Shown here one piece after another: positions 34,223 to 42,837 of a stretch of 42,972 nt of DNA (position 1 is its first letter; each line of letters starts with the position of its first letter). Under the pieces are notes generated by a model. It made no database searches. It was given only the letters and a program-made list of their open reading frames with translations, and was not told the DNA's origin. The stretch is from an uncultured Lentisphaeria bacterium. GTDB lineage: Bacteria > Verrucomicrobiota > Lentisphaeria > Victivallales > Victivallaceae. The position numbers and the translations under genes were made by a program. The stretch is taken from contig CAIKZE010000425.1 in NCBI GenBank assembly GCA_903831825.1, forward strand, positions 1 to 42,972, written 5' to 3'.

Positions 34223-35038
34223 ATGACAAAAGAGATTATGAAGGGCAAAAATAAGAAAGCCATAGATGCAGAGATTACCTCTACGGTTTTTGATGATTTC
34301 GAGAAGTTTGAGTTCTTTTTCGTGACTTACTGGAAACAGATTATCTATTTATGCGTGGCCATTATTTTCGGCGTCGCGGCGGTGGGATCTTACATGGCCT
34401 GGCAGAAAATCAAGGCCAATAACGCGTCCGGAGTATTTGCCGAAGCCCAGAAGCCCGTTACCGGTAAGGATTCAGCTCCTGACTACAAAGCGATGGAGGA
34501 AAAGCTGCTGACCGCGATCCGGCAGTATCCATTTGAAGCGGCTGCGCTGGGTGCGCGCCTCCGTCTGGCCAGACTTTATGTTCAGGACAGCAATTTTGAC
34601 AAAGCCTTTGAACAGTATAAAATCCTTGCCGCTTTAAAACTGCCGGAAGAAATGCGCTGGAGAATCCGTTTGGACGAAGCCTACGGGCTGGAACTTTGCG
34701 GCAAAACCGACCAGGCTATTGCTAAATTTATCGAGGCCTCCGCTGATCTTTTCAGCCCCGAAGATTTCCGCTGCGAAGCCAATTTCGGCGCCGGAAGACT
34801 TTACCTGCAAAACGGCGACAAGGTCAATGCCGAAAAATATCTCATTAAAGCAGTGAACGCCAAAGCGACTGTTACTGAGATGCAGCAGCAGGAATCCGGT
34901 ATCAGTTTCTGGCAGAGCCAGGCGAAATTCACGCTGAACCGGATGAATGCACCCGTTCAGCCTGTAGTTACGGCGGTTCAGGCTGCCGCTCCGGCAGCCA
35001 AAACCGCGGCCCCGGTTAAAACTGCTCCTAAAAAATAG
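34223..35038 (+). CDS. YfgM-like membrane-anchored TPR protein
   Basis: 271 aa. Cytosolic N-terminus, one membrane helix at ~39-60 (IIYLCVAIIFGVAAVGSYMAW), then TPR-like helix pairs (AFEQYKILAALKLPEEMRWRI; LGARLRLARLYVQDSNFDKA; FGAGRLYLQNGDKVNAEKYL) and an Ala/Pro/Lys-rich tail. The layout matches YfgM/TPR_21, an accessory of the Sec translocon in E. coli. That function is only inferred here. First gene of a likely operon with the methyltransferase 33 bp downstream. Confidence 0.75.
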   Translation: MTKEIMKGKNKKAIDAEITSTVFDDFEKFEFFFVTYWKQIIYLCVAIIFGVAAVGSYMAWQKIKANNASGVFAEAQKPVTGKDSAPDYKAMEEKLLTAIRQYPFEAAALGARLRLARLYVQDSNFDKAFEQYKILAALKLPEEMRWRIRLDEAYGLELCGKTDQAIAKFIEASADLFSPEDFRCEANFGAGRLYLQNGDKVNAEKYLIKAVNAKATVTEMQQQESGISFWQSQAKFTLNRMNAPVQPVVTAVQAAAPAAKTAAPVKTAPKK

Positions 35039-35071
35039 TTTTAAGTAAAATCATATAACGCGCAGGCCTGC

Positions 35072-35833
35072 ATGGGACAGCTTACAAAGAATCAGGAGGC
35101 GCTGATCAAGGCCCTCTATACACGGCACGGCAGGAAAAAATACGATCTCTGTATTTGCGAGGGGGTAAGATGCTGCGCCGATTTTCTTGCCGCCAGTCCC
35201 GGCCTGCTTGAATTGCTGGTCTGCACTGAAGATTTCCCCCGTGATTTCGATAGCTACAATCCGGTGCGCATCCCCGAAAGCCAGTTTTCAAAGCTTTCAG
35301 CCACTATCGCTTCTCAGGGCATTCTGGCGGTGGCAAAAAAGCCTGAACCGGTACCTGAATCAAAGCCTCCTGAAGACCCCTTTATTTTCGTGCTTGACCG
35401 GGTAGGCGACCCCGGCAATTTCGGCACTATCCTGCGTACGGTTAAAGCTGCCGGATTGAAAGAATTATGGTATACCGCCGGCTCGGTGGACCCTTTCAAT
35501 GATAAAGTGCTGCGTTCCGCGATGGCCGCCCAGTTTACAATCGGGTTGCGCCAGTTTGCTGATTTGAAGACGCTCAAACAGACGTTGAGTTCATTCGGTT
35601 ATACTCGATTTTACCGCACGGACCCCCATCAAGGCGTGAACTGTTTTACCGCGCCTGACCTGTTCAATAAATCCGTGGTGATTATCGGCAGCGAAGCCGA
35701 AGGGGCAGGGGAACTGGATGGTTCCGTTCCGGTGACTATTCCGATGCCGGGCAACAGCGAATCCCTGAATGCCGCCCAGGCCGCCACCATCTTTCTTTTC
35801 GAATACGTCCGCAGAACATTTGCCGCCAGGTAG
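35072..35833 (+). CDS. TrmH/SpoU-family RNA 2'-O-methyltransferase
   Basis: 253 aa. N-terminal substrate-binding domain (~1-90); C-terminal SPOUT knot with motif 1 LDRVGDPGNFGTILRTVKAAG (~110), motif 2 VVIIGSEAEGAG (~206) and motif 3 IPMPGNSESLNAAQAATIFL (~225-244). Methylates ribose 2'-OH in tRNA or rRNA using SAM; whether it is TrmH-, RlmB- or TsnR-like cannot be decided. The ribosome site is weak. The last 68 bases before its final codons are perfectly repeated downstream of the DUF4143 gene, so this 3' end has been rebuilt: it now ends TFAAR, the displaced copy ends TFAKQAL. Confidence 0.9.
   Translation: MGQLTKNQEALIKALYTRHGRKKYDLCICEGVRCCADFLAASPGLLELLVCTEDFPRDFDSYNPVRIPESQFSKLSATIASQGILAVAKKPEPVPESKPPEDPFIFVLDRVGDPGNFGTILRTVKAAGLKELWYTAGSVDPFNDKVLRSAMAAQFTIGLRQFADLKTLKQTLSSFGYTRFYRTDPHQGVNCFTAPDLFNKSVVIIGSEAEGAGELDGSVPVTIPMPGNSESLNAAQAATIFLFEYVRRTFAAR
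35757..35824. repeat. 68-bp perfect direct repeat, copy 1 (inside trmH-like gene)
   Basis: GCGAATCCCTGAATGCC... to ...AGAACATTTGCC, identical at every base to 37465-37532. Together the copies bound a 1.64-kb insert carrying the DUF4143 ATPase gene. Confidence 0.95.
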
Positions 35834-35872
35834 TTGATGCGTCAATCCGCCGCAAATCCGCGACAGAGGCTA

Positions 35873-35898
35873 CCGATTCGCAATCTTATGCGAATCGG
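35873..35898. other. Perfect 10-bp hairpin after trmH-like gene
   Basis: CCGATTCGCA (35873-35882), loop ATCTTA, TGCGAATCGG (35889-35898). There is no T-run, so it may be a recombination or element-end structure rather than a standard terminator. It lies just inside the left end of the inserted segment, 22 bp from the DUF4143 stop. Confidence 0.6.
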
Positions 35899-35920
35899 TA
35901 TTAGCACTTGCAGCTTTCTG

Positions 35921-37291
35921 TCATTCCGGGATTGTTTTTATAATTCTTCTAAGCTCTTCCGCCATATACAGCGGCAGTGAAAGAAGATTGTATTTCACCG
36001 GATTTCCATCCGGCAAACTGGCGGTTATTTTTGTGAATGATACTGTGTCTGAGTTGAATCTGACTGCCAGTTCGTACCTTTTCGCATATATAAACTGATG
36101 CAGTGATTTCAGTTGGCTTGTTTTTCCTGATTTGACTTCGATAGGGATAATCCGTTTCCCCTCTGATATCACATAATCAAGTTCCGCTTCCGAGTTCTTT
36201 TTTTCTCTCACCCAATAGTATAATTCCGGTTCCCTATAACATTCCTGCGAATAAAGAAGATGTTGTCCCACCGCCTGTTCGGCAACAGCGCCGGAATTGA
36301 CCAGCATGACATCACCGGCTTTTTCAAGATCAAGCATTGAAAGTCCGCAGGAATTCAGCATCAGTCCGACATCAAGAAAAAGCATTTTAAAAGTTTTTTC
36401 ATCGGTCTCCCCTCCAAGAGGAATGCCATTGCAGGCGGAATGCCTGACTGGATATGCAATCTTCGCAAGCTCAAGCAGATTTAGCGACTTGTGAATTTCC
36501 TTTGCCTGTTCACCCCTGTCAATATTTACATATTTGAATTTCATACCGACTGTTTCAGGAAGTTTTATGAACACATTCAGGAGGCGCTGGTGATTGACCC
36601 TTCTGCCATATTTGCTGAAATCATCTTTGTGTGTCTGCATAATCGACTCTTTGATGATTTCGGCTTCCTTGAATGAAGATGTTTGCATAAAAGCGCTCAA
36701 TACTTGCGGCATTCCGCCGAGCGAAACAAACGTCTTGTAAAGAGTCATCAGCTTCTGATGTATGGAATCAGGCAGTTCTTCCTCAAAGGCATAGTTCCGA
36801 AGATAATCCTGAAGATTACTGTTCTCTCCCGCAAGCAAAAACTCTTCAAAAGTCATTGGCCCAAGATGGAGATATTCGATTCTCCCGACCGGCACTGAGA
36901 ATTCAGACTCGCTCAGTACAAATTCGAGGAGCGAGCCGGCAGCAATGATATGCAACAGAGGAAGCTCCTCATAAAAATACCTGAGTTTTGCGAAAACCTT
37001 CGGCGCCGCCTGTATTTCATCAAGAAAAATAATCGTTTTGCCCTGAAGAATACGTTTCCCAAATTGAAGTTCGAGGAGCTTTACTATCCTTGATGGAGAT
37101 TCATCCTCAAATATAGCCGCCACGTTATTGTCGCGTTCAAAATTTATCTCAATCAGGTTCTCAAATTCGCTTTCCGCAAATATCCTGACAAGATATGATT
37201 TCCCCACCTGCCTGGCTCCGCGGATTACAATAGGCTTCCGGGATATCCTGTCTTTCCATTCTTTTAGATAGTCAAGTGCAAACCGATACAT
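35921..37291 (-). CDS. AAA_14/DUF4143 ATPase
   Basis: 456 aa, start at the ATG at 37291 (MYRFALDYLKEW) with GAGGTG upstream. AAA domain: Walker A RGARQVGKS (~24-32), Walker B IIFLDEIQAAPKVF (~89-102), sensor-like AAGSLLEFVLSE. C-terminal DUF4143 segment and a PD-(D/E)XK-like end: EAELDYVISEGKRIIPIEVKSGK. Members form large paralogous sets in bacteria and archaea; their role is not established, and some are suspected to be mobile or defence/toxin linked. AT-rich, opposite in strand to trmH, and bounded by the 68-bp repeats. No transposase or integrase accompanies it. Confidence 0.9.
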   Translation of the reverse strand: MYRFALDYLKEWKDRISRKPIVIRGARQVGKSYLVRIFAESEFENLIEINFERDNNVAAIFEDESPSRIVKLLELQFGKRILQGKTIIFLDEIQAAPKVFAKLRYFYEELPLLHIIAAGSLLEFVLSESEFSVPVGRIEYLHLGPMTFEEFLLAGENSNLQDYLRNYAFEEELPDSIHQKLMTLYKTFVSLGGMPQVLSAFMQTSSFKEAEIIKESIMQTHKDDFSKYGRRVNHQRLLNVFIKLPETVGMKFKYVNIDRGEQAKEIHKSLNLLELAKIAYPVRHSACNGIPLGGETDEKTFKMLFLDVGLMLNSCGLSMLDLEKAGDVMLVNSGAVAEQAVGQHLLYSQECYREPELYYWVREKKNSEAELDYVISEGKRIIPIEVKSGKTSQLKSLHQFIYAKRYELAVRFNSDTVSFTKITASLPDGNPVKYNLLSLPLYMAEELRRIIKTIPE

Positions 37292-37351
37292 TATACACCT
37301 CGATAATAATATTATACGGGGTGAATATATTACACTAGATAATATTATCAA

Positions 37352-37464
37352 GGGTTAAAATGTGTTATTATTTTGGTTTTTTCAGAATAATAATGCCCGT
37401 CATTCCCGCAGCGCATATCATTCCGGCATCATTCATACTAACGTCGGGTTAGCCATAGTCATCC
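37352..37464. other. AT-rich right end of the DUF4143 insert
   Basis: Upstream region of the ATPase gene: rich in ATTATA/TAATATTAT words, likely carrying its promoter, then GTCATTCCCGC / TCATTCCGGC words common in intergenic repeats. The left end of the insert contains TCATTCCGGG at 35920-35930 in the same orientation. No clear terminal inverted repeat. Confidence 0.4.
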
Positions 37465-37547
37465 GCGAATCCCTGAATGCCGCCCAGGCCGCCACCATCT
37501 TTCTTTTCGAATACGTCCGCAGAACATTTGCCAAACAGGCTTTGTAA
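37465..37547 (+). pseudogene. Displaced 3' end of the trmH-like gene
   Basis: Copy 2 of the 68-bp repeat continues in the trmH frame through TFAKQAL to a TAA at 37547. It encodes only SPOUT motif 3 and the C-terminal tail, has no start or ribosome site, and is best read as the original end of the methyltransferase gene pushed away by the insertion. Confidence 0.8.
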
Positions 37548-37589
37548 CCCGCAACGTCCGGGTTTGAGTCTGTCAAAAAATCTTTAGTT

Positions 37590-38585
37590 TTATTCGCTGA
37601 AATAGGATACTGGCGGAATGTCGGTCATGGTTTGCAGACCCGGCGGGCAATTCAGTATCTGGCGCACCGCATTGATGACGATGGCACAGGTGGCGATATC
37701 GCCGTTGACTCCACCCTCGATTTTTGAATCAATATTGGGAATCCCGGCAATCTCAACCCGGTCGCAGGGATCGGGTTCGCCGATCGCCGCCCGGAAAATC
37801 ATGGTTATCTTTTCCTCGCCGTTGACAATGCCGCGGCCGATCTGCTGTACTCCGGCGGCAAAACCCGGCTTGATGGTGATATCGGCAGTCTTGATCTCTT
37901 TTTCCGCGACAATCGGGGACAGTTCGTCCTCGGTGCGTTCCAGTTTCCAGCCCATTCTGGCGGCAACCATATACATCGACTCCGTCAGCCCGACATGGCG
38001 CAGCGTTCCGGCCTGGCGCTTCTTTTCGAATTCCTCCAGCGACAGTCCGGCGCCGATCTTCTGCTGGAACGGGATGCGGCGGAATTCCGCGTTCTGGATG
38101 CGGGACACTTTAATTTTATCCACCCGCTGCGATACCGCAGTCAATGCTACCGGCAGCAGATCCATCAGGAATCCGGGATTGACGCCGGTTCCCAGCACCG
38201 CGACATTCGCATTCTTGGCGGCGCAGTCGATCCGTCCGGCGATTCGGGGAGATATCCGCCATGGACAGGACAATTCTTCACAAGTGGAGATCACCGGCAC
38301 CCCCAGGGCGACAATGTCTTCAATTTGCGGCGCAATCCGGCGCATATCTGAAACCGTGCTCAGAATTACTACATCAAAGTCTTTGCGGTTCAGCTCTTTG
38401 ATGGATGAAACTATTTTGATGCCGCTGGGTTTGCCGCCGCAGACCACGCCGAGGTCCTGTCCGGTCAGACGCGGATCGCAATCAACCGCGCGCGTCACTT
38501 TTACGCCTTTGCGTTCATTGATAAGATTAACGATCTTGATGCCCAACGGCCCAAGCCCCATTTGTGCGATTCTTATAGTATGCAT
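37590..38585 (-). CDS. DapB/2,4-diaminopentanoate dehydrogenase-like oxidoreductase
   Basis: 331 aa. N-terminal Rossmann domain (IAQMGLGPLGIKIV; VILSTVSDMRR; VISTCEELSCPW), central GTGVNPGFLMDLLPVALTAV, and a C-terminal domain with IGAGLSLEEFEKK, LTESMYMVAARMGW, QIGRGIVNGEEKITMIF and PNIDSKIEGGVNGDIATCAIVINAV. This architecture matches NAD(P)-dependent amine dehydrogenases of the diaminopentanoate dehydrogenase group rather than true DapB. Exact substrate unknown. AGAGGA precedes the ATG. Confidence 0.8.
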   Translation of the reverse strand: MHTIRIAQMGLGPLGIKIVNLINERKGVKVTRAVDCDPRLTGQDLGVVCGGKPSGIKIVSSIKELNRKDFDVVILSTVSDMRRIAPQIEDIVALGVPVISTCEELSCPWRISPRIAGRIDCAAKNANVAVLGTGVNPGFLMDLLPVALTAVSQRVDKIKVSRIQNAEFRRIPFQQKIGAGLSLEEFEKKRQAGTLRHVGLTESMYMVAARMGWKLERTEDELSPIVAEKEIKTADITIKPGFAAGVQQIGRGIVNGEEKITMIFRAAIGEPDPCDRVEIAGIPNIDSKIEGGVNGDIATCAIVINAVRQILNCPPGLQTMTDIPPVSYFSE

Positions 38586-38642
38586 AAGTTTTAATTCCTC
38601 TTTTTTACCTGATAATCCGCTGCTGCTCTTTATAGTTTCAAG

Positions 38643-38917
38643 TTATACTCTGCACGGCTGAAAATTTAAAATAGATTGCGAAGATTTTGAGAATTGGTTC
38701 GTATTCTGAGAGGCTGCCGATACCAGGGTATCGAAGGCTCTCGAAGAGTGCGAATCCAAAATCAAAAGATTGCAACCGCTTTGCGGCGAGTGTTTTGCGG
38801 TCGTATTTTTCCGTTCCTCCTTCCGGCGATATTCATATCGCCTGTCAGTCGGATCGAAAAAATCCAATCCACAATCCTGCTCGTCTATTTTTAAATTTTC
38901 AGCCGTGCAGAGTATAA
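38643..38917. mobile_element. 275-bp MITE-like element with ~32-bp terminal inverted repeats
   Basis: Left end TTATACTCTGCACGGCTGAA... and right end ...TTCAGCCGTGCAGAGTATAA are perfect inverse complements over about 28 bp, and after a 1-bp offset continue to AATAGA. Interior hairpins: GATACC-AG-GGTATC (38719-38732), CCGC-TTT-GCGG (38778-38788), GGCGATAT-TC-ATATCGCC (38825-38842). No long reading frame, so it would need a transposase in trans. Lies between the DapB-like gene and the TMTC-like gene's 3' end. Confidence 0.85.
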
Positions 38918-39009
38918 TATGCCACACTCCTGTAAAAATGAAAGCACGAAAGCACAATTCAGGTTGGACAGTAATACACTTGGAGATTGATACTCAAATC
39001 AAACTGCCA

Positions 39010-40746
39010 TTATTCGCCAAATTTCTGTAATGCTTTCTCTGCGTTGATATTACCCTGTCCGGCGGCTTTGCGGTACCATTTGACGGCCTCGGCCTCGTCT
39101 TTCTCGATCCCTTTTCCTTTGACATAACAAACTCCCAGGTTGAACTGGGCGGGAGCAAAACCGAGTTCGGCAGCTTTGCGATACCATTTGGCGGCCTCGG
39201 CCTCGTCTTTGCCGATCCCTATTCCTTTGGCATAACAAACTCCCAGGTTAAACTGCGCGTTGGCATTGCCCTGTTCGGCGACCTCGCGGAAATATTTAAC
39301 CGCCTCGTCTTCGTGTCCGAATTTCAGTGCAAGCAGACCTTTAAGGTACAGTTTATAAAGCCGCAGTTTGTCCAGTTCGCCTGACGACATCCAGGGGTCA
39401 TCCCGGATCGTATCCAGGTGTTGGTCGGCCTGAAGATAATTGCCGCGAGCATACTCATCCGCCGCCAGGTTGATTAAAGCAAGGGGGTTGGGCTGTTCCG
39501 TATTGCATGCCGCGGTCAGCAGGGTACGCATGTCTTTCCAGCATTGCATGTAGACTGCCGCACAGGCCGCAATCCACAGCAGGTAGAACGCGCCGGACAC
39601 AATGATTATTTTTCTGAACTTGAGTCCGGAGTTTGCCGCCGTCGCCCGCACGAAAAATGCGACGGCAATTAACAGAAAAGCTGAAGGGATATAGCTGTAG
39701 CGGTCGGCAAAGTGAGATATTCCAACCCGGAAGAATCCGACCACCGGCACCAGCGAGATCAGGAAACACAGGGTGAACGGCAAGAAATCATGCCATAAAA
39801 TGTCTTTCTTTTTCAGGTAATAAAGCAGTAATCCGAAGCTGGCGAGAATCAGCACGAACAGCACAATGCCCGCGATTACTGCCGGGGTTACCTCCAGATA
39901 CGGGTAAATCGGGTTCAGACTGTATGGGAAAAAGACCTTGGCCGCATACCGGGCATAGTTGGCGGCGGTACAACTCAGCGTTTGCTGCCAGTTCTTTCCA
40001 ACACCGGCAAAGTCGGAATAAATACTGACGACCAGGGAGAACCGGAAGACAATATAGGCGGCGGCCAGCAGTACATGCGGCCAGACATTTCTGCTGATGT
40101 ATTTCAGGTCGTAACGCCGTCGCTCATGAATCAGCAGACAGACCATGACCACCGGCAGGCTTATTGCCATCGGTTTGGCGAGCAGTGACAACAGCATTGC
40201 GGCAAGCGATGCGATACTCATCCGGTTGTGTTTGACGGCGCGGATGAACAGCAGCAGCGCCAGGAAATAAAACGCCCCGCATAGCACGTCTTTACGTTCG
40301 GAAATCCAGATGACCGACTCGATCCGTTGCGGACTGAGTGCAAACAGCAGTGCCAGAAACATCGCGGCAAGACGGTTGAAACTGAGTTCAAGCAACAGGT
40401 AATAGAGAATGACCGCCGCCGCCGCATGCAGCAGGATGCTGTGCGCGTGATAACCGGCCATATGCTCCGTTCCAAACAGCGCATAGTCGAACATATAGGA
40501 AAACATTTGCAGCGGAGTGTAGAGATCAAGGCAGGGGGTTTCCAGCCAGTAGGTGAAGTTGCTCCAACTCCACGCCAGATGCTGGTTCTGCAGCACATAA
40601 TACGCGTCGTCCAGCTCGCGGTAAGGCGGGAATGCCATTCCCCGCGCGAAAAACAACACCGTGGCTAAGCCAATAAGCCAAGGATAGAAACGGGTAAAAT
40701 CGAATCGGCCGCCGGTGGTGCAATTGTTGCTGTCATGCTTCTTCAC
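39010..40746 (-). CDS. TMTC-like O-glycosyltransferase with C-terminal Sel1 repeats
   Basis: 578 aa. Residues ~20-425 form a GT-C membrane domain with about ten helices; FPPYRELDDAYYVLQN carries the first-loop acidic pair. GYHAHSILLHAAAAVILYYLL, LSPQRIESVIWISERKDVLCG and FADRYSYIPSAFL match TMTC/ArnT-like bacterial transferases. The C-terminal ~150 residues are TPR/Sel1 helices, ending with two almost identical 36-residue Sel1 units (AQFNLGVCYAKGIGIGKDEA / AQFNLGVCYVKGKGIEKDEA). Presumably glycosylates proteins or lipids on the outer face of the inner membrane. Sel1 in place of TPR is a less usual tail. Confidence 0.8.
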   Translation of the reverse strand: MKKHDSNNCTTGGRFDFTRFYPWLIGLATVLFFARGMAFPPYRELDDAYYVLQNQHLAWSWSNFTYWLETPCLDLYTPLQMFSYMFDYALFGTEHMAGYHAHSILLHAAAAVILYYLLLELSFNRLAAMFLALLFALSPQRIESVIWISERKDVLCGAFYFLALLLFIRAVKHNRMSIASLAAMLLSLLAKPMAISLPVVMVCLLIHERRRYDLKYISRNVWPHVLLAAAYIVFRFSLVVSIYSDFAGVGKNWQQTLSCTAANYARYAAKVFFPYSLNPIYPYLEVTPAVIAGIVLFVLILASFGLLLYYLKKKDILWHDFLPFTLCFLISLVPVVGFFRVGISHFADRYSYIPSAFLLIAVAFFVRATAANSGLKFRKIIIVSGAFYLLWIAACAAVYMQCWKDMRTLLTAACNTEQPNPLALINLAADEYARGNYLQADQHLDTIRDDPWMSSGELDKLRLYKLYLKGLLALKFGHEDEAVKYFREVAEQGNANAQFNLGVCYAKGIGIGKDEAEAAKWYRKAAELGFAPAQFNLGVCYVKGKGIEKDEAEAVKWYRKAAGQGNINAEKALQKFGE

Positions 40747-40922
40747 GTCTTAAACAAATTAACCCTGTAAAATTTTGTACGATTATGCTTAATATAAAGT
40801 ACGCCGGATTTGTAAAAAATTACATGGCAAACCGTAAAAACAATTAAAAATTATTATCCATAGGAGTTGTAAAGAAATAAGTGGTATTTTTATACTGAGG
40901 GTATCGGGGAGAAAATTTGGGG

Positions 40923-40971
40923 TTGCCGGAGAGGAGCAAAGCTGTAGCTTTGTAACGAACCGGCAAAGCCG
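40923..40971. repeat. Structured palindromic intergenic repeat
   Basis: Within a 406-bp gene-free stretch (40747-41152). TTGCCGG (40923-40929) pairs with CCGGCAA (40960-40966), enclosing the perfect hairpin CAAAGCT-GT-AGCTTTG (40937-40952); alternatively CGGC-AAA-GCCG (40961-40971) forms. It looks like a dispersed palindromic repeat; a small RNA cannot be excluded. The rest of the gap shows nothing recognisable. Confidence 0.5.
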
Positions 40972-41098
40972 AAAGTGCCCCCGAGACACCAGTAGAAAGT
41001 ACCAGTTATTTTTGAACGACTCCATAGGTTTTATCTTCGCGGCAGGATTAATTTTTACGGTAATCTGCGAAAACGGAGCGAAAGGCTGAGGAGATTGG

Positions 41099-41125
41099 AA
41101 ACCCCGCGGAGATAAACCCGCGGGG
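41099..41125 (-). terminator. Rho-independent terminator of the lipoprotein gene
   Basis: Minus-strand stem CCCCGCGG (41125-41118) / CCGCGGGG (41109-41102), 8-nt loop, followed by TTT. It lies 27 bp past the stop. Confidence 0.75.
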
Positions 41126-41152
41126 CATTCGTCGATGAATTGTCAGGGTTTC

Positions 41153-41647
41153 TTATTTCTTGTTTGCCAATTCTTTTTGCAGTTCAGCTTTGGCATCTCC
41201 GAGATACTTGTTGATTCCGTCGTATATCTTCAAGCTGAATGCCTGATCGCCGAAAGTGCCGATACGAATGGAAACAGAACTTTCGTCGTTCTGCTCAGCT
41301 TTGACAATGACCGAGACCTTCGAGTCTTCCGCCGAACGACCAATAATCTCCGCCTCTGCGGCGGAACTGCTGGACGAAACCTTGCGGATTTTCAGTTCTT
41401 CAAACGCCTTCAAAGTTGCTTTCTCGATCGCGCGCGGGTCTGCTCTCATGCGTGTTTTCAGATTGCCTTCAATGTAAGCAGTGGTGCCGACCCCTATCGC
41501 GGCGCCAACAACGGCCCCAGTGCCAAGTCCCCACGCAAACATACACCCCGTCGTCGTCAGTCCGATAGCCATGGCCGTGACCAGCACCATACTACTGAGA
41601 ACAGAACGTTTAACATTGTTAGTGCCGATTTTACCGTTTGTAGCCAT
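41153..41647 (-). CDS. DUF3568-like lipoprotein
   Basis: 164 aa. A hydrophobic segment (~15-33) ends in LTTTGC, a lipobox-like site with C35 as the modified residue, followed by a Gly/Ala-rich hydrophobic stretch (GTGAVVGAAIGVGTTAYIEG) and a globular alpha/beta domain. The layout fits DUF3568 proteins: small exported lipoproteins of unknown role. GGAGAGG ribosome site just upstream; own terminator. Confidence 0.75.
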   Translation of the reverse strand: MATNGKIGTNNVKRSVLSSMVLVTAMAIGLTTTGCMFAWGLGTGAVVGAAIGVGTTAYIEGNLKTRMRADPRAIEKATLKAFEELKIRKVSSSSSAAEAEIIGRSAEDSKVSVIVKAEQNDESSVSIRIGTFGDQAFSLKIYDGINKYLGDAKAELQKELANKK

Positions 41648-41708
41648 TTTTCCTCTCCTCTTTTTTGTTTATTAACCTATACGAATCAGGGAAAACTGCA
41701 ACACTTGC

Positions 41709-41915
41709 TCATTTAGTTTTTGGCGGGCATGTGAGTTTCCACAGCCAAAAGCTAAGACTGCCCAGGATGATAAAAGCCAGCGCGCTTGGCCAGAATGGCA
41801 CTGCACAACCATCCACCAGCACTTCGAGGCGGATCAAAAACCGCACCAATTGCGCTAAAGCAGCCAATCCGAATACAACGCTTGCGACCCGCAATCCTAG
41901 AATTTGGGAATTCAT
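41709..41915 (-). CDS. Small two-helix membrane protein
   Basis: 68 aa with two membrane helices (~7-27 and ~40-61) and a basic C-terminus (PPKTK). No family recognised. GAGGAGG upstream of the ATG strongly supports a real gene. Lies 61 bp upstream of the lipoprotein gene on the same strand and may be co-transcribed. Confidence 0.7.
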   Translation of the reverse strand: MNSQILGLRVASVVFGLAALAQLVRFLIRLEVLVDGCAVPFWPSALAFIILGSLSFWLWKLTCPPKTK

Positions 41916-42054
41916 GATTAATGACCTCCTCTATTTGGGGACAATTTATTCCATACGCGATTTCTCTGATAACATTATAATATCTTTTAAACAATAAAGC
42001 AATCCGGTTTTAAGCCGGATCAATAAAATTTTATGCAAAATCAACGGATTCCGG

Positions 42055-42837
42055 TCACCCCGGACGGATAATATCATCCAGCGTCTGGCTGCGATAAACC
42101 TGTTTGCCCCATGACATATCCTCAGGAAACAGCACTGATCCGCCGCCGCTCCAGAGCGCTCCGTTCTTGATATATTGCAACACCGCCCGCTGCAGCGCCG
42201 TATTCGCCTTGACACTTTGCAGATCAATAAGCGGCGACCCGAATGCCTGGCCAACCACCCCTTCATTCCGACCCCGGACGGGATGAAGGTACATTTCCCG
42301 CTGAAAACGAACGATGTTGGAATCCGGCGGCATGTATTCCTGGAAGTGAGAATCCAACAACCAGGAATCGCAGGTACAGGCACGGACGGGACGTTCCGGA
42401 AAATGTTTCGGAAAAAAGGCGAACGCCTCCTGCAAAGATTCGCCGCATTGGGCATGGTCCATTTTTCCGCCGGCCGGAATATGCAGGCTGAGAGTGGGAT
42501 CGCCGGGGGATAAAATCTGAACCCATTCCGCCCACGACAGATGAACCGCCTGGCGGAGAACCCGCCCGTCGGGCGTAACCGGATTGCCCCTGAGGGGCAT
42601 TACCCTGAAATCCAGCGTGGTGGTAAATGCCTGCGAGTCGTAAATCCCGTTCACGCCGTCAAACTGGCCGTCGGCGCGGAAGTTGATTCCCCCTTCCGCG
42701 AGAAAAAGCACCCGGCGGTCACGAATATTGCGAAACGCACGGAAATCCTGCCTAAATGTATCGAACAGGAATTGAAGCCGCCCGAGACGATAAATCCGCC
42801 CGGTGAAGTGACGGCAAATCCATCCTATATTGCTTAG
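42055..42837 (-). pseudogene. GNAT-like/DUF5596 acyltransferase, 5' part cut off by IS insertion
   Basis: About 261 codons survive. Coding begins immediately at the IS border (SNIGWICRHFTGRIYRLGRLQF) and runs through VLFLAEGGINFRADGQFDG, DPTLSLHIPAGGKMDHAQCGESL, CDSWLLDSHFQEYMPPDSNIVRFQ to the stop at 42055. This is the acyltransferase C-terminal domain found in PVC and Firmicutes proteins of unknown substrate. The frame is closed upstream by the transposase stop codon, so the N-terminal domain has been separated. A GTG at 42711 is a poor internal start and unlikely to be the natural one. Confidence 0.75.
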
